This document shows positions 43,695 through 56,700 of a stretch of DNA of 64,000 nt, in pieces. This stretch comes from Strongylocentrotus droebachiensis. Lineage: Eukaryota > Echinodermata > Echinoidea > Camarodonta > Strongylocentrotidae. Location of the stretch: assembly GCA_035222895.1 (NCBI GenBank), contig JAVYIG010000097.1, positions 620,001 to 684,000 of the forward strand, given 5' to 3'. The notes beneath the pieces were generated by a model. That model saw only the letters and a list, made by a program, of their open reading frames with translations, ran no database searches and was not told the DNA's origin. A program made the translations under genes and the position numbers. How positions within the stretch are numbered: the first letter of the stretch is position 1; every line of letters starts with the position of its first letter.

Positions 43695-46600
43695 GTAAGA
43701 TCAGGGACCCGTTTCACAAAGCCTTTTTTCAATGACAAATGACAAAAATCAGTGACAAATCTGTTGATAACCAATCAGAAGCAAGGATTCAGTAGCTTGT
43801 AACAAAAACTTGTCATTTGTCACTGGTGACAAGTTTTGTGAAACGCCCCCAGGTGTAGCTACTGAAATAGGGCTAAAAGCTAGGTATTCATTGGAAATAT
43901 AGATAGGAGATAAGCAGACTCACTCCCTAAATTCTTAAGAGGACCTCCTAAATGAAGTAGGGTCACTTATAAAAAAAAATGGCCACTATTATTTGAAACC
44001 TGACCAGATAACTTGACATATAAGTAGTGGTCATTAATATGTTTTTAACTCTTAATAGAGGGTTACCCAATAGCTTCTTGATCCGATTTAAGTAATTTTA
44101 TTTTTTTACTCTACAAAAGAAGGAGAAATATGCGGTAAGTTACAGTTGTAGGGAGGGGTCAAAGGATCTGATAGAAATGCAGAAATATTATTTCACAGAA
44201 CTGATTCAGAGGACTTCTATATCAATAGAAAGAAAAGTTTGATATTTATGGGGAACTTAATAGATACATTGAAAGAAAATTTGCTCACATACCAAGAAAA
44301 TAGAGATCCAACTTGTTTTAAAGTAGATATACATTAATTTTAAAAACTAACTTTATTGTCATTATTGCAAAGTTGAAACTTTGATTCGACAAGGTTATCA
44401 AAATTCAATGCTTGGAAACATTCGAAGTAACGATTATTATAAATTATAAAACGCTTAAATACAGCCCCGGCAAAGCACCGGAAGATCTCTCCGAACGCTG
44501 CTGAGATGTGTGAGATCACAGTATGGACATGACTTGCACAAGCAGACGATGTCCCATGACATCTCACACATTTTCAGTGCCTGTGTTTTCATCTTCTTTT
44601 GAGTCCTTTCTCTTACTTCACTACCGTCGGGCTAAATGTATAATCTATTGCCTCACTCTAAACCCGCGCATGTTTTTATTTTGATGAAAAATGCAGCGAT
44701 ACAAAAATAAAGGAATCTGTCACTTGTAAACAAAATAAGACGCCATTGTATATTCAGCTGCACACATCGGGGTATGTTCGGCGTTTCAAGAGGGAACAAA
44801 TCCTGTGCTTAATATCATTCCAGGGGTTTCTTTGATTGTTAATTAACCCCTATACTGTGTATTTGCAAGCAAAAGATTTTAGTTATCAGAATCGGGTCAT
44901 ATCCCCTTTTGAATGGTTTGACATGCCATTACATTTATATACACTAAACTCATTATAATTTGGGAAATAATAGCTTTGCAATTATGTTCATTCTCTATGG
45001 GATGTCGTCTGCTTGGGTAGTGTTGGTCCATATAGTGACGTCATCAAAACATCATTATTTTTCCGGCGAATCTCTCGTATATCCCAGCTGCTATGGAGGT
45101 AGTTGTATTTGTATTTTTATAAATCACCCGATATGTAGTTGACCTAAAACTTGTACGATAGCCATCTGTTAGCTTACCAGTTTCTAGTGATACATTAGTT
45201 GGAATATTTGTGATCTTCTTTGAATTTCACCTTTAATGATGAATACATGTATTTTGATCTGATCTGATATATCAAATCTCATATTCTTTATATATATCAT
45301 TTTTGTATGCTTAACTTGATGTTGCCTTTCATTTTAGGAACGAGCGGTGAACGTCATAATTGGCATTGTCTTGGTTGTTATAGTCACGGTAAGAAGTTAA
45401 CAGTTATATTACAAAATTATATAAAATTATATTTTGCACTATCAGAAACAAACATTCTTTTTTTAAATCACTGTTTATATCTGGGTGTTTATAAGAGTTG
45501 CAATAACTTTTATTACAAAGGAATATGAATTGCTAATTAACAGCATAACGATGTAGTGTCTGTTCTTTACAGAATAACTTTTCTTTGCTTGTAATAAAAT
45601 GAAAGATTTTTCAGATTGTAAATATCTTTCAATTTACCTGCCATATTTTCAAACAGTGGAAACATGTCAAAGTCATAGAAATGACTGCAGGGTCATCTCG
45701 AGCTTATTTGGTGAAAGCACCACTTGAGAAAAACTAAATTAAAGGTACTTTTAAATATTTATCATGTGGCAAATGAGTTAGGGTAACTTTACAGAGACCA
45801 TTAAAATATACTGGTCCTCTAAAGCTACTTTGAAAAGCACAATTGAGTGCATACCTTTTTTCTTTTTTCTTTTGTTAGAGACTACTGGTCTGATTGTCTC
45901 ATCCTTCTTTTCTTTTTGCTGACCGACTGATACATTTACCATCAAATTCTTTTTGGTAGATTATTTGTAATTATCATTCAGTGTAAAGTTTGTTAGGATT
46001 CTGTCAAACTTATATTTTACCATGATCCCCAACTCAAGAAAGTCTTTATCGGTCATTAACTTAACATTACATATTTTTCTGTGTGTTAAGTTTTCTTCAT
46101 TCATACAGCTGGCCAAATGCACACAATTTATTAATTTTAACATTAATTTTAAACTAATGATATATTGCATACTCTGTTAATCTTTACCTAGGTCACCTTC
46201 ATTAGTGCATTGGTCTTCCCTTCATGGCCTCCATTGCCTGTCAATATCTTCTTTTCAATCTGTATCATCTTTGTATGCATTGGAAATATTTTGCTGGTAA
46301 GTATTAGGCCCTAAATCAATACATAAATAGATATTACTTTATCTAGGGATACTACTGATTTGCTTACAATGTTTTTAATTTACCAGAATTACTCATTTAG
46401 TCATTTTACTTCACAATCCTTAGGATCATCTCATTTATTATTTATTTAATAACGTTTCATGTGCATAGTTTATGCTTAGATGTGGGGCTTTTGATGCAGT
46501 GATCACAAATCTAAATTTTACGTTGAACTTATCTGCATTTACGTGCATTTAAATCAAATACCAAGGATCCAGGAAATTTGTTATGTAAAAAAAAATAGTG

Positions 46601-46984
46601 CATGCTTTCATTCTTAATGATATGACCTATTAGCTCTCATGTTCATCTATCATATGACAGATGCACACAAACCAATCTCGAGCTAATAAATTAGTATAAC
46701 AAACTTATTCACATATATCATTTGTACAGTGTTAACCCTCTGCCTTTGAGAACCAGGTGGTTCCTGTTTCAAGCCTATGCGAATGACATAATTCAGTATT
46801 CAACAGGTTTGAAAAATGCGATGGTAGAGCTGATTTCTATTTTCTTTTCTTTTCTTTTTTTCCTCAGATTTACTGGTATAGACAAGGAGATGTGGATCCC
46901 AAGTTCCGTCTGCTGATATACTACAACAGCTTCTGTGTCATAGTCCTCTGTATAGCTGCTAATCTTTATTTCCATGAGGTATGA
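43638..46984 (+). CDS. TMEM243: Transmembrane protein 243 (whole gene span)
   Basis: This is a small multi-pass membrane protein. Its function is poorly known, though it has been discussed in relation to drug resistance in mammals. Four exons join in phase to 109 aa (human 118 aa). The features match in order: the N-terminal RPLFGET-like APLFGETQTW, a first hydrophobic segment (VNVIIGIVLVVIVTVTFIS), ALVFPSWPPLPVNIFFSIC, a second and third hydrophobic stretch, the hallmark IYWYRQGDVDPKFRLLIYY, and the ending LCIAANLYFHEV. Vertebrate TMEM243 has IYWYRQGDLEPKFRKLIYY and CICANLYFHDVGR at the same places. The protein stops two residues earlier than in human. It is convergent with the Kazal gene. 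Confidence 0.93.
43704..43850. mobile_element. MITE copy B (147 bp)
   Basis: It starts gggacccgtttcac and ends gtgaaacgccccc. It is the reverse-orientation twin of 16671-16818. It lies in TMEM243 intron 1, ten bases after the exon 1 donor. Confidence 0.8.
44507..44570. mobile_element. Small inverted-repeat element with a diverged partner at about 44995-45045
   Basis: 10-bp ends tgtgtgagat / atctcacaca enclose gtatggacat and caagcagacgatgtccca. The complement of the inner part recurs in diverged form at about 44995-45045. It lies in TMEM243 intron 1. Confidence 0.4.
45338..45388 (+). CDS. TMEM243: TMEM243 exon 2
   Basis: 17 codons (ERAVNVIIGIVLVVIVT) form the start of the first membrane segment. 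The acceptor is tttag and the donor gtaaga, phase 0 at both ends. Confidence 0.88.
46192..46296 (+). CDS. TMEM243: TMEM243 exon 3
   Basis: 35 codons from VTFISALVFPSWPPLPVNIF to VCIGNILL. The acceptor is acctag and the donor gtaagt, phase 0 at both ends. FPSWPPLPVNIFF matches human FPQLPPKPLNIFF. Confidence 0.95.
46868..46984 (+). CDS. TMEM243: TMEM243 exon 4 and stop
   Basis: 38 codons from IYWYRQGDVDPKFRLL to ANLYFHEV, then TGA. The acceptor is cctcag. The stop overlaps a potential donor (gag|gtatga), so a further spliced tail cannot be excluded. Confidence 0.94.
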   Translation: MYWYRQGDVDPKFRLLIYYNSFCVIVLCIAANLYFHEV

Positions 46985-49900
46985 TTAGAAGATTTTAACC
47001 ACGACACCAAATGAAAGATTGGTCGCGATGGAGTCTGTGCAAATATGCAGGTTTTACCGAATTCAAATGGTATCCAATTTGCTTGAAGATACCAAGGTCA
47101 AGTGGCTTGAACTGTGGAGTGGAAGATGCAAGACATTTATCTACATTTGCCACTCCATACCCGGGAGAGAAATATGAACCTGGTGAGATATGGAAGGCCA
47201 TTGTGATTGAATTTTGACTATCTCTTCAAACCAGGGAGTGAAGGTACTCGAGAACCAATTCCTATCTTGATTTAAAGTCTTCCATTTTTTATTACTTTAA
47301 TTTCTATACACTACTAGTTTCACTCTAATATTTATATCACTGTGAAACCTGAATTTGGATCTTTTCAGAATATCCTTCTTTTGTTAACTGTATTTTTGTT
47401 ACAGTACCTGTTGTGCTCGTATTGAGGCACTTTTCACAGCCCCATATGAATTACTGGGCTTTTTTCATCCTTCTATCCTCTTTCCTGTTTCATCCTTTTA
47501 CCCTATCAATATTAATAACATACAACTTGTTTACAACACATGTAGATATTAGATAAGGAAAGCTGTATACCAAATATGAATACATGTTATGATGTTGACA
47601 ATTAATTCTGATGTATGTAATGACACAAAAAGTGAAAAAAAAGGAGCATGTATTTGAAAGAAATTTTGTCATGTTTTCCTGAATCATTAAAAAGCTGTAT
47701 AACAGGTGTTTTTGTTATCAAATAGGCAAAAGGCAATAACCTCTTCAGCAATGTTGTTAAATTGTTCAGGTGAAAAGGTGTTGTTTCATGAAAAAAGGTT
47801 AACATGGAAATAAGGGGAAAAATTACATGGGGGCTAAGGCGAATTAGCCCCCGAGATGCCAAAAAGTGCCCCAAAAAATCATAGCCCCAAAATATTTGCA
47901 TAGAGTTCAATGCAAAACAACTTAAAGAGTGTAATTTTAATGCAAGCAAACTTGAAAAGTAGCCCCCAAAAATGTTTAAATATTTTTTTCCCTGATGTAT
48001 AAGTATAATGTTATACACTAGAAAAATACAGAAATTAGAAGAATGATGGCATCCTGATATATGTAAACGTTTGCAGGCTGGTGCATCTTTTACGAGTTAA
48101 ATGATATTCAAACCAGAAAAGAGCAGCATTAACACATTGCATCATCCCAATCAATACTCAGATGTTAGTGTAGAAAAGAAGAGCTCATGTAAAACTCAAT
48201 CGTGAATAATTCTATACATTCTCCATGTAGAAGTTTGTTGAAGAGAATATAATTTATCAAACAACAATCCTATTTTGGTTTACAATGTTATGAACAGAAT
48301 CCTGATAGAGGCTACTATCTAAGGCTTTCAGTGAAGCTGTTAAAAGCAAGGATTTTTTTTCACTCAGCTGTTCACTATTTATTGAAAAAGAATTATAAGA
48401 CCTGAGATATTTTAAGTTTTGTAAGGTGTAGATACCTCTTTTCTATGGCCTCGACTCAATAGTAAACAGGTAATACATGCATTTATACGAGTTTCATTCT
48501 GACCACAAAAAAAGACCAGTTTTACTAAATGAATAGTGGTAATCACTATATTTTGAACTTTAGAATGACTGTTAGTGTCAAAGTAATTACTTCTTGAGAT
48601 TAGCTTAGCAAACTGCATGCAATACTTCATTGTGTCTTAAAATTCTTATTGGCCAGTATGTGGCATTGCAGAGATCAAAATGTATCTTTATGGTTTCAAC
48701 TGATGTATATACATGTAACATGTTGTTTTTGCAACTTGCTCTGCAGATTAATGTTGTAAATGCTGTAGTTCTTATCATCAAATGTTTGGTAATACATGAA
48801 CATGTATTTTGTACATTGTTATGCTGCTGGTAGAATACACATCAATAACACCATACTACCTCTCATTAGGTCTCACCGTCGATCAGACAATGGGTTGAAT
48901 CATAATCGTGAAATGTTTCAAGATGCAAATTTATTTCACTTTTTTTTTTTAAAGAAAAAAACATCATGAGATGATTGACAGCGCAACATTAAAAATGAAA
49001 TTATTGCATTTTCCATATGTTACTTTTGAGTATTAAGTGCAATCCAAAGTGACATTTAATTTAATTTAGCCAGTTAGTGTTTACATTTATAAAAAGTAAT
49101 GCCCAACATTGCTACATGTATGAATGACTTCATGTTGAAAGATCTTCATGAACATGCATGAGCAATGGATACATTCAGACCATTATTAAAAGTTCTCCTA
49201 GTCTAGTATGATGTAAGTTGTACAGCACAACTGTATGCAGTAGATCTTTGCACAGCCTAGTAAGGTATAGATAATCATGAGACCAGTATTTCTAATTGAG
49301 CAATAGGAATTGTAGATTAAGCTGTTCTGTTCTAGCTGAAAGATAAAAGAGTGTATAACAGCCACTTCCATCAATATTTCTCATTCCATTGGTTAAGTAA
49401 CATATTCTGTTCGGGTACTGTTTAGGTGAATTATATTATACGATTAGAAATTTATGCCAGTGTCTAATAGCATGTATTTAGACAGGACCAGAAAATTGAA
49501 GATACAATGTTTATTCTTCAAGAATGAAGAAAATTACACAAAATAATAATTTATTATGAAATCTAAGCCTAAATGTGTGTTTTCATTTTTTCATTTTTTT
49601 TTGGAATGATGACAGGTCATTTTTTTTGTCCACTTTTAAGACTGATTCAAGTGAGTTTATATACTGGGTATATTTAATTCAAACAGATGACAATCAGCTA
49701 CTTTTATGCATTGTATTTGCTTACTCTCCATCTTTTCCTATTTTTCATAATTATCTTTTTACCGGTACTCAGTTTATGTCGTCTCCTTCTTTCTTTTCTT
49801 TGGGAATTTTCTTAATTTGGTTAACCAGGTGATAAAGACCCCCAGTGCAATGCACCTGATCTAATTAATTCACGTATATCAATTTGAATTACAAACATTA

Positions 49901-51640
49901 TTTATTGTAAATGTATAATAAGTGTAATTACAACTCATTAATAACTATAGTTATTGTTCATGCTTGAAATCATGGGTGCTATTTGCTGTATTCCTCACCC
50001 CCCCCCCCCCCTCCCATAGTGTTTTGTGTTTAAATTTGTATGTATAAGCACCCACTTTAAACTTGCAATTAACCTTCTTTTCATTAGGGATATCATTAAG
50101 CCAAGTATACTTGTACTGGTAGTTGAAGTATATGTTAAGTTCATACAGTTTTGTTTGTCAGTTATTACCCAAGTATAAACCATAGACATGCCATATTAAT
50201 TACCCATCCATATGCTGATCAGTATTTGTAACATGTTTAGTTGTGCAATATTGTTTCCATAATATGAAAGAAGATTATATACAGTTATATTCACTTATAT
50301 GTTCTCAGCTCATAAATATTTGGTGCAAAAGGGCTTTACCCATATTTGCCATATCCTATACATGTATTTGTGATACTTTGTTTAGTATATTCAAATTGGA
50401 CTAGTGCCCCATTTTCTGCATGGCAGTGTCTTCAATAAGTAATGTATTAAGGTACTGTTTAACAATTGGAGGCTATCAAAGAATATTCTTAGGAGTTTTA
50501 TACATTTATATGAAACTAATAATTGCAAAAATGAAACCCCAGTTTCATTGGTAGTTTAAATACAAAGCCACATGGTACTTTTTTGTGGAAATGCAATTGA
50601 GGGATTTTGCTTTGTTATCTTTGACCAGCTTTTATAGCGATACCATCTACTATGCAGTTACTGTATCTTTACGTTATTATCTCTGATTTTTAATGAGATT
50701 ATTTTTTTGTTGATTTTATTTAAACTTTATCTCTAATATATTTCAAATATACTTTGTGTAGATAGTGTATGCATTATACATATATTCATTAGATGAAATC
50801 TATTTTTAAGAGAAAATGTGCAACCTTTTGTAAATATTCAATTTCACACAATTTCACATACTGGCCGTTGTCAGGTTCTATTAAATACTAAAAAAGGTTG
50901 TTCATGAAGGAGATGTTTTCATTTTGATTTGTAAAACTATATATTGTTATAAATAATAATGACTGGGCGCTGACTGCCAATGGTGGGAATATTTCTGAGA
51001 TTGTGAGTTGTAATGGAAACATGAGATTGGAAGTGAATACACATTATGGAAGAAAATGCAAAATTGTTGACATAGAGAGACTTGTGCGATTAGTCAGAAA
51101 CACATTTTGCACTAGGAATGATGGAGAAACGAAAGAGGATATGCCAAAAAACTTAACAAAATTTTGTTTCTATCTACCCCATTTGAATCCCGTTCACATA
51201 AATCCAGCAGGACGTTGCTTCAGTTTACTTTGTCACATCATGTGTGTGAACAAGCCTTGATGATGACGGTGTTGAGCATTATTATGGTCATAAAATTATC
51301 ATGAAAGCAATGTGATTGTGAATGAAACCTTCAAAGATGCTTGACCTCTTGGCATGAATATTATGCAAAAACTGAGACTGTTATTCTGAAATGTTTTCAT
51401 GAAAATATGAGCTCTATATTATATTACTTTTATTTTATTTTATTGGTAATTTTTATGATTTATTGGCAATTTTAATGATGCATTTATTTCTCCCAAGGGT
51501 TTCAAGATAAACCCCAAATTGTGGAGTATCGAAAATGTAACAAAGAATTTTCAGGCTCAGAAATTATTTCTACATTAATATGTTCTTACTTTATACTTAT
51601 TGAAAATGATTTACAAAAGCTTCAGAGTCACAAATTTGTA
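46985..51640. other. TMEM243 3'UTR and spacer, no gene recognised
   Basis: AT-rich sequence without conserved open frames. The TMEM243 3'UTR begins here, but its end cannot be fixed. A short C run is at 49998-50012. Open frames of 60-140 codons on both strands show no protein features. Confidence 0.4.
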
Positions 51641-51654
51641 TTAATTGTCATACA

Positions 51655-53540
51655 TTTATTATAAATTTTACGTCTCACTCTCCACACTTCTCATATTGTT
51701 AGTACAGTCATAAGTGCTTTGAAAGAAGAGGAAACATTTTTATATCAAAACGACATCATATAAAAGTAAAAATATGATTTTACTCCTTTAACATGATATG
51801 TTTTTAACAAAACCATACATATTGACAATTCTTACATTACAATTAATTTCACCAAGACATTATCATTATACAATATCATATATAAATGCTTATGCATTCT
51901 TGCTATGTTCTATTGCGTAGGAGAGATTCATATTTAAATGTAATACTTGCAATCATTGAATGCATAGTTTTTCATTGACATTTTGAGACAATTACTTCAA
52001 CAAGGCACATATCACAATATCAAGGTGTTGCAATTATGATTCAAACTATTCACACATAGAAAGTTGTAGATATAATAGGAAGACATGATCATATTGCTAT
52101 TATTATCTAGAAGTCTCTAGCCTTTACTCTTGCTAATGTATGGAAAATCATGAGGTATTACTCTATATTTATTTAATCTTGTGATCTTTCCAAAACATGC
52201 AAGAAATTATGAATGATTTGCATGAAAACCAATTGAATATATTCTGGTAATTTAATAATTAACTTGTGTAATTATTAATTCATAAATGTGTTTATATCTC
52301 ACTTTTGTTCTTCTTCAATATTCCACTTAATGTAAGTTGCTTCACATATATATATATTTAGAAAGAAACTCACATTTAGTAAAGCAATAGAATCAAATAT
52401 TAGTTTTAAAAAACTCACGCTTTCTGTCTTCCTATCTTCTTTTTTTTCACCCCCTCTCTCCCTAACACCCACTTTCCTTTTAAATTCCCTTTCTTCTCCA
52501 CCCTATATCATCTAAAAATGCAAAAGGTCAAATAACAATTACTAGCATACATATGTATTTGTCAAAATTTGTATTTCTTGCATTGTTAAAAGATCATTCG
52601 AAATATCAAAAAAGTGCAGTTATACTTTATCAACACTATATCTGTTTTGTCCATTTTCAAACACCTGTCTAAAATAATTTATATCAATACATATCATCAT
52701 TATCAATAAATATGTACAACAGAAACAATAATTATCAATGATAATGCAGCATTGCTTCATGGCGTACATACATAAAGCAGCATCTGCCAATTCATATAGC
52801 ACATCATGGCAGCAGTAATCCTGTTTGAGCTTTCATCACTGCAAGCTCTTCTTTAAAAAAATGTCCATGATTAAGATCGATCATCATCACCAGATCCGTT
52901 TTGCTCAGGAAATATTAAACACAGTAAAATAAGATATAACTTATTAAAGCATCAACATTAAATATCTAGCAGGACATGTTTACAATTAATATACACCTTT
53001 CTTCTGTAAGAGGCATATTGATTTCTTTTTAACTTTTAAGATTCATTATTCATTGACATTCATTATTCATGGACATGTTCAGTCTCTTCAGATGTTCTCA
53101 CGACTCAATGATTTCAGTTTTAGGAAATACTTTACTGCCTGGTGAGACACGTGTGCAAAGTAATAAATACAATATGTTTCAGATTTCTTTCCATCATTGA
53201 GGTTTATGTTGCAGCTAGCACACCAATATAAAGAAAATATAGTATATTTCCTTCTTCTGTATTACACTTTGAAAAATTCCCTTTCATCTCGTGACATCCA
53301 TCCTCTGCAGCATTCATCACAGAACCATTTAGCAGAACATGGTCCTTGTCACCAGCAGTCGATGTGATGAACATCCATTTAATAGGACATTAAAAGACAT
53401 TGGAAAAAACTTATCACCTCTAATGTCACAACCATTGCACATAAGCATGTTTCACAAAGACTTCACAACTGAAGTTAACACTATCCCATCACCTCGCTTC
53501 AGTTTTCATCATATATAAATATCAGACACATCAGTTTCCT
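51655..53540 (-). other. Possible 3'UTR of the Kazal/proteoglycan gene
   Basis: AT-rich non-coding sequence beyond the stop at 53541 on the minus strand. A minus-strand AATAAA lies at about 51660-51655. The length of about 1.9 kb is a guess from that signal. Confidence 0.3.
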
Positions 53541-53716
53541 TCAAGTGTTCGTCTTACATACTCCATCCGATATTTTTTCAATACTAGCTCCACCTTCCGA
53601 GCATATTGTGGCTTTCTGAAGTTCGCAGCTATTAGTATAAGTCCTGTTGTCGCTTCCACATACGGGATTGTATGTAATGGGACACTCAAAGTCTTGACAG
53701 CTTATATCACCTTTTA
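53541..53716 (-). CDS. Kazal domain 2 exon and stop
   Basis: The product contains CQDFECPITYNPVCGSDNRT, then YTNSCELQKATIC and a closing DGVCKTNT before TGA. It is a textbook follistatin-type Kazal with six cysteines and spacing 4-7-10-7-14. By the usual numbering the P1 inhibitory residue would be Ile. The acceptor is ttgcag. Confidence 0.93.
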
Positions 53717-56700
53717 CTGCAACAAAGAGTAGAAAAAGAAAGAAAGAAAAAAATGTAGATATAAGTAACCAATAACCATTGACAAAATAAATGATTCTAC
53801 ATAATGTAATTTTGAGCTCCTCTATTAAATAAGACATCCTTTAATTTACGCAGAGCATGCATAAAGGCCTCCAATGTTGAAATTGACGTTTTCCAATAGA
53901 AGCAAAAGAGCAAGTTGACAAATTTCGTTTTACATTGTTTTCTTTTTCGCTTTCAGTAAAAATATATCACATGTACAATATAAGATGTTTTAAATATCTA
54001 TTAATGCTTGCTTTTTTTCATTTAAAAAAGTTTGCATGAAGATTTTCTAATATCTACAGACATTTTGTCTGTTTAATTAACAACTTGATGTTCTACTCAG
54101 TTTTAAAAAAGAGAAATCTCATTTTTTTAGCCGTTTGGATTTCATGGGGTTATAGAGAAAAAACATTGTTACAAGAGGCTTAAAGTTCTCTAACTTTTAC
54201 AAATGCTCAGTGAAATAAAGTGTTAATTCACAGGAAGAATACATACCTAACTCGAGAAATCCATTTATACATTCTCCTTGATATGCTACTTGTAGATCAG
54301 TTTTCCTACGTAAACACGCTGTCTGGTTGAGTTTACATTCGGATTGAAATGTAAAGCCATTGGTACCGCAGACGGGACATATTTCATTCCCACACTGGCC
54401 ACATTCTCGTATTCCTGTTGAAAAGAAAAAAAAACATTTTTGTAATCATCGAAACATGCAGTTCTCTCTTCAATCAATCATCTAAATTCAAGCCATTGTT
54501 TCCTGATATATTTAATTTGCCCACCTCCTCCTGACCTAAGTTTTTCTTGCTTCCTTTACTCCTTTGTTCTCTCAAATAATAAAACACTCTAAAGTTCCAC
54601 CGACATAATTACCGCCATCATTGAGGAGTTCTCACTGATCATGCATGTTATTATATTTATTTGCAATTCATCTATTCTGATCAAGAAAAGAAACACTGAA
54701 AGATATTTTACTCACAATTTCGATGTGGATATGATTTGGAAATTGCTTTTCTCTTTATATATTTATTGATTAGTGCAGTATTAGTTTCTTGTGTGAAACA
54801 CTTCATACACAAATTGGCTCCATCACTCCCTGAATCACATAGGAATATATGGCTTTGGCATTCTAAGTCAAGGAGCCGGGTTCGATTTCTTTTTTTCCTC
54901 CCAAGACGGTAGGCAACAATTGGTAATTCTGATTATATCTATGCGCACTGAATCTGTCATTTTCACTTTTACAATTGAATGATTGTAAAAGCGATACAAA
55001 GTTGTGCAATTTTTTATGATAATATAAAGCTTGACCTTCCATTTTCTAAAACATTGAGCTAAAATTTTAAAACATTTTTTGCGTACGGGCCATAAATCCC
55101 GGTTGATTAAGGTGAATGGAGGCTGATGGAACGGCAATGGAATCTCCATCCATATTTCCGCTGTTTCCATCCTGCTCTTCCGTCCTCTCTGGGACTGTCT
55201 CTGTTGTGGCCACCAGTGCAACCGGGAGGTCACTGGCACCCGTGAAAGACATCATAGCAATTGTACGTGGTAGGCCCCGTGGAGGTGATGATGGTGGTGA
55301 TGAAGTGGAGGTAGAGCTGTCTACTGGAGGAGGCTGCAGAGTGCTCATCATTGGCGGGTAGGGTGGGGGAGGCGGAGGGGTTGATGGTATCCTGACACGA
55401 CCTGCGTAAATGAATAAACAAAATCTTAAAAGTAAGTTTAGTGGTCCTTTTTGAGACACATTATTCTTTCATTATTAATCGATAATAAATGTTCTTGTTT
55501 ATAACATGATTTTGTGTCAAATTCCTTTAAAAAATGGATGAGATAATAATATATGGGAGGATGAAATATGAAATGATATGTATGAATCTAAATTTCCCGT
55601 TTTGATCTAATAGCAAAGATCATATATTCATAATGTATATTTGAGTCAAATTTTCATAGAAGTTATACAAATATAGAAATATTATTCCTTAAGAATGAAA
55701 TATTAAATGGAAAATCTAAATCGCCTTATAAAAAAATTGTACCCAAATGGAAAATAATTGTTAACATCATCTTCGTAATGTGTGAGTTTGCGTGAAAGTG
55801 TATTAGAACTTATTAAGTGGGTTAATATGTTTTCCTGATAATTAAATACAATATGGATAACTATGAATTTCCCGTTGAATAAAAAAATCATAGGCTATAT
55901 ATATATATATAATCCTTTATAATCATAATTTCCAAGTACAATACATATTGATTGTCACTTTTTATCACATGTGATTAAGCCTTCAAGCCTTTGAGGTTTC
56001 AAACAGTATCCATTTCATATAAGTAGACATTGTAAAAAAAGAATCTGGTTATTTATTTTACTTCTTCTTATAAATTTGAAACGTGTGCGTGGAATCATAA
56101 AAGACACTAAAAAATATATAAGAAAATTCCTTACCTGTCCGTGTTTCTGTTGTTTCTGACGGTGCGGTGTGTTCGTCAATACGATTGGTCCTCAAAAGTG
56201 TGAATACAGTTGAAGGCTGTTGGCTACGCCCTGATACCATTGTAATTTCGTCCCCTGACCCCTCTTCAATAAAGAGCTCCGCTGTAGTCACCGTTTGGCT
56301 TCTTGGAGTGGATGCAGCCTCCAGAATTCTGCTTAAAGTTGACTTCGTGTTCGATGTCTGTGGTACTTCGGTTTGATTGGAATCAGACAATTCAGATGAT
56401 GAAGTTACAGGTGGCTGCGATGTTGTAAATATTCCTCCTAATGTTGTCATTGTCAAATTCGTTATATAGTTGATTCCATCAAATATTATGTCAGTGACTG
56501 CTGTCCTCGGCGTAGAAGAGTCAACTCCTTCTGTTAGAGTAACATTTTCTTGACTTTTTGGTGTCATTATGCTTTCGTTCTGATCCGTTTGCTCCGACAC
56601 TATTCTGCTAGGATTTCTTCGAGTTGTGACAGTGTGATCGCTTACCGCTTGTTTTAACGTGGTATGAATTCTATGAGTTGGCGATGATGACGAAGACGGT

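Noticed and set aside
45036-45043. TGACGTCA, a CRE-like site in TMEM243 intron 1
   Set aside because: A single 8-base palindrome in 64 kb is close to chance, and nothing nearby supports a regulatory role.
54880-54905. B-box-like ggttcgatttc
   Set aside because: No A box or paired stems nearby, so it is not a tRNA.
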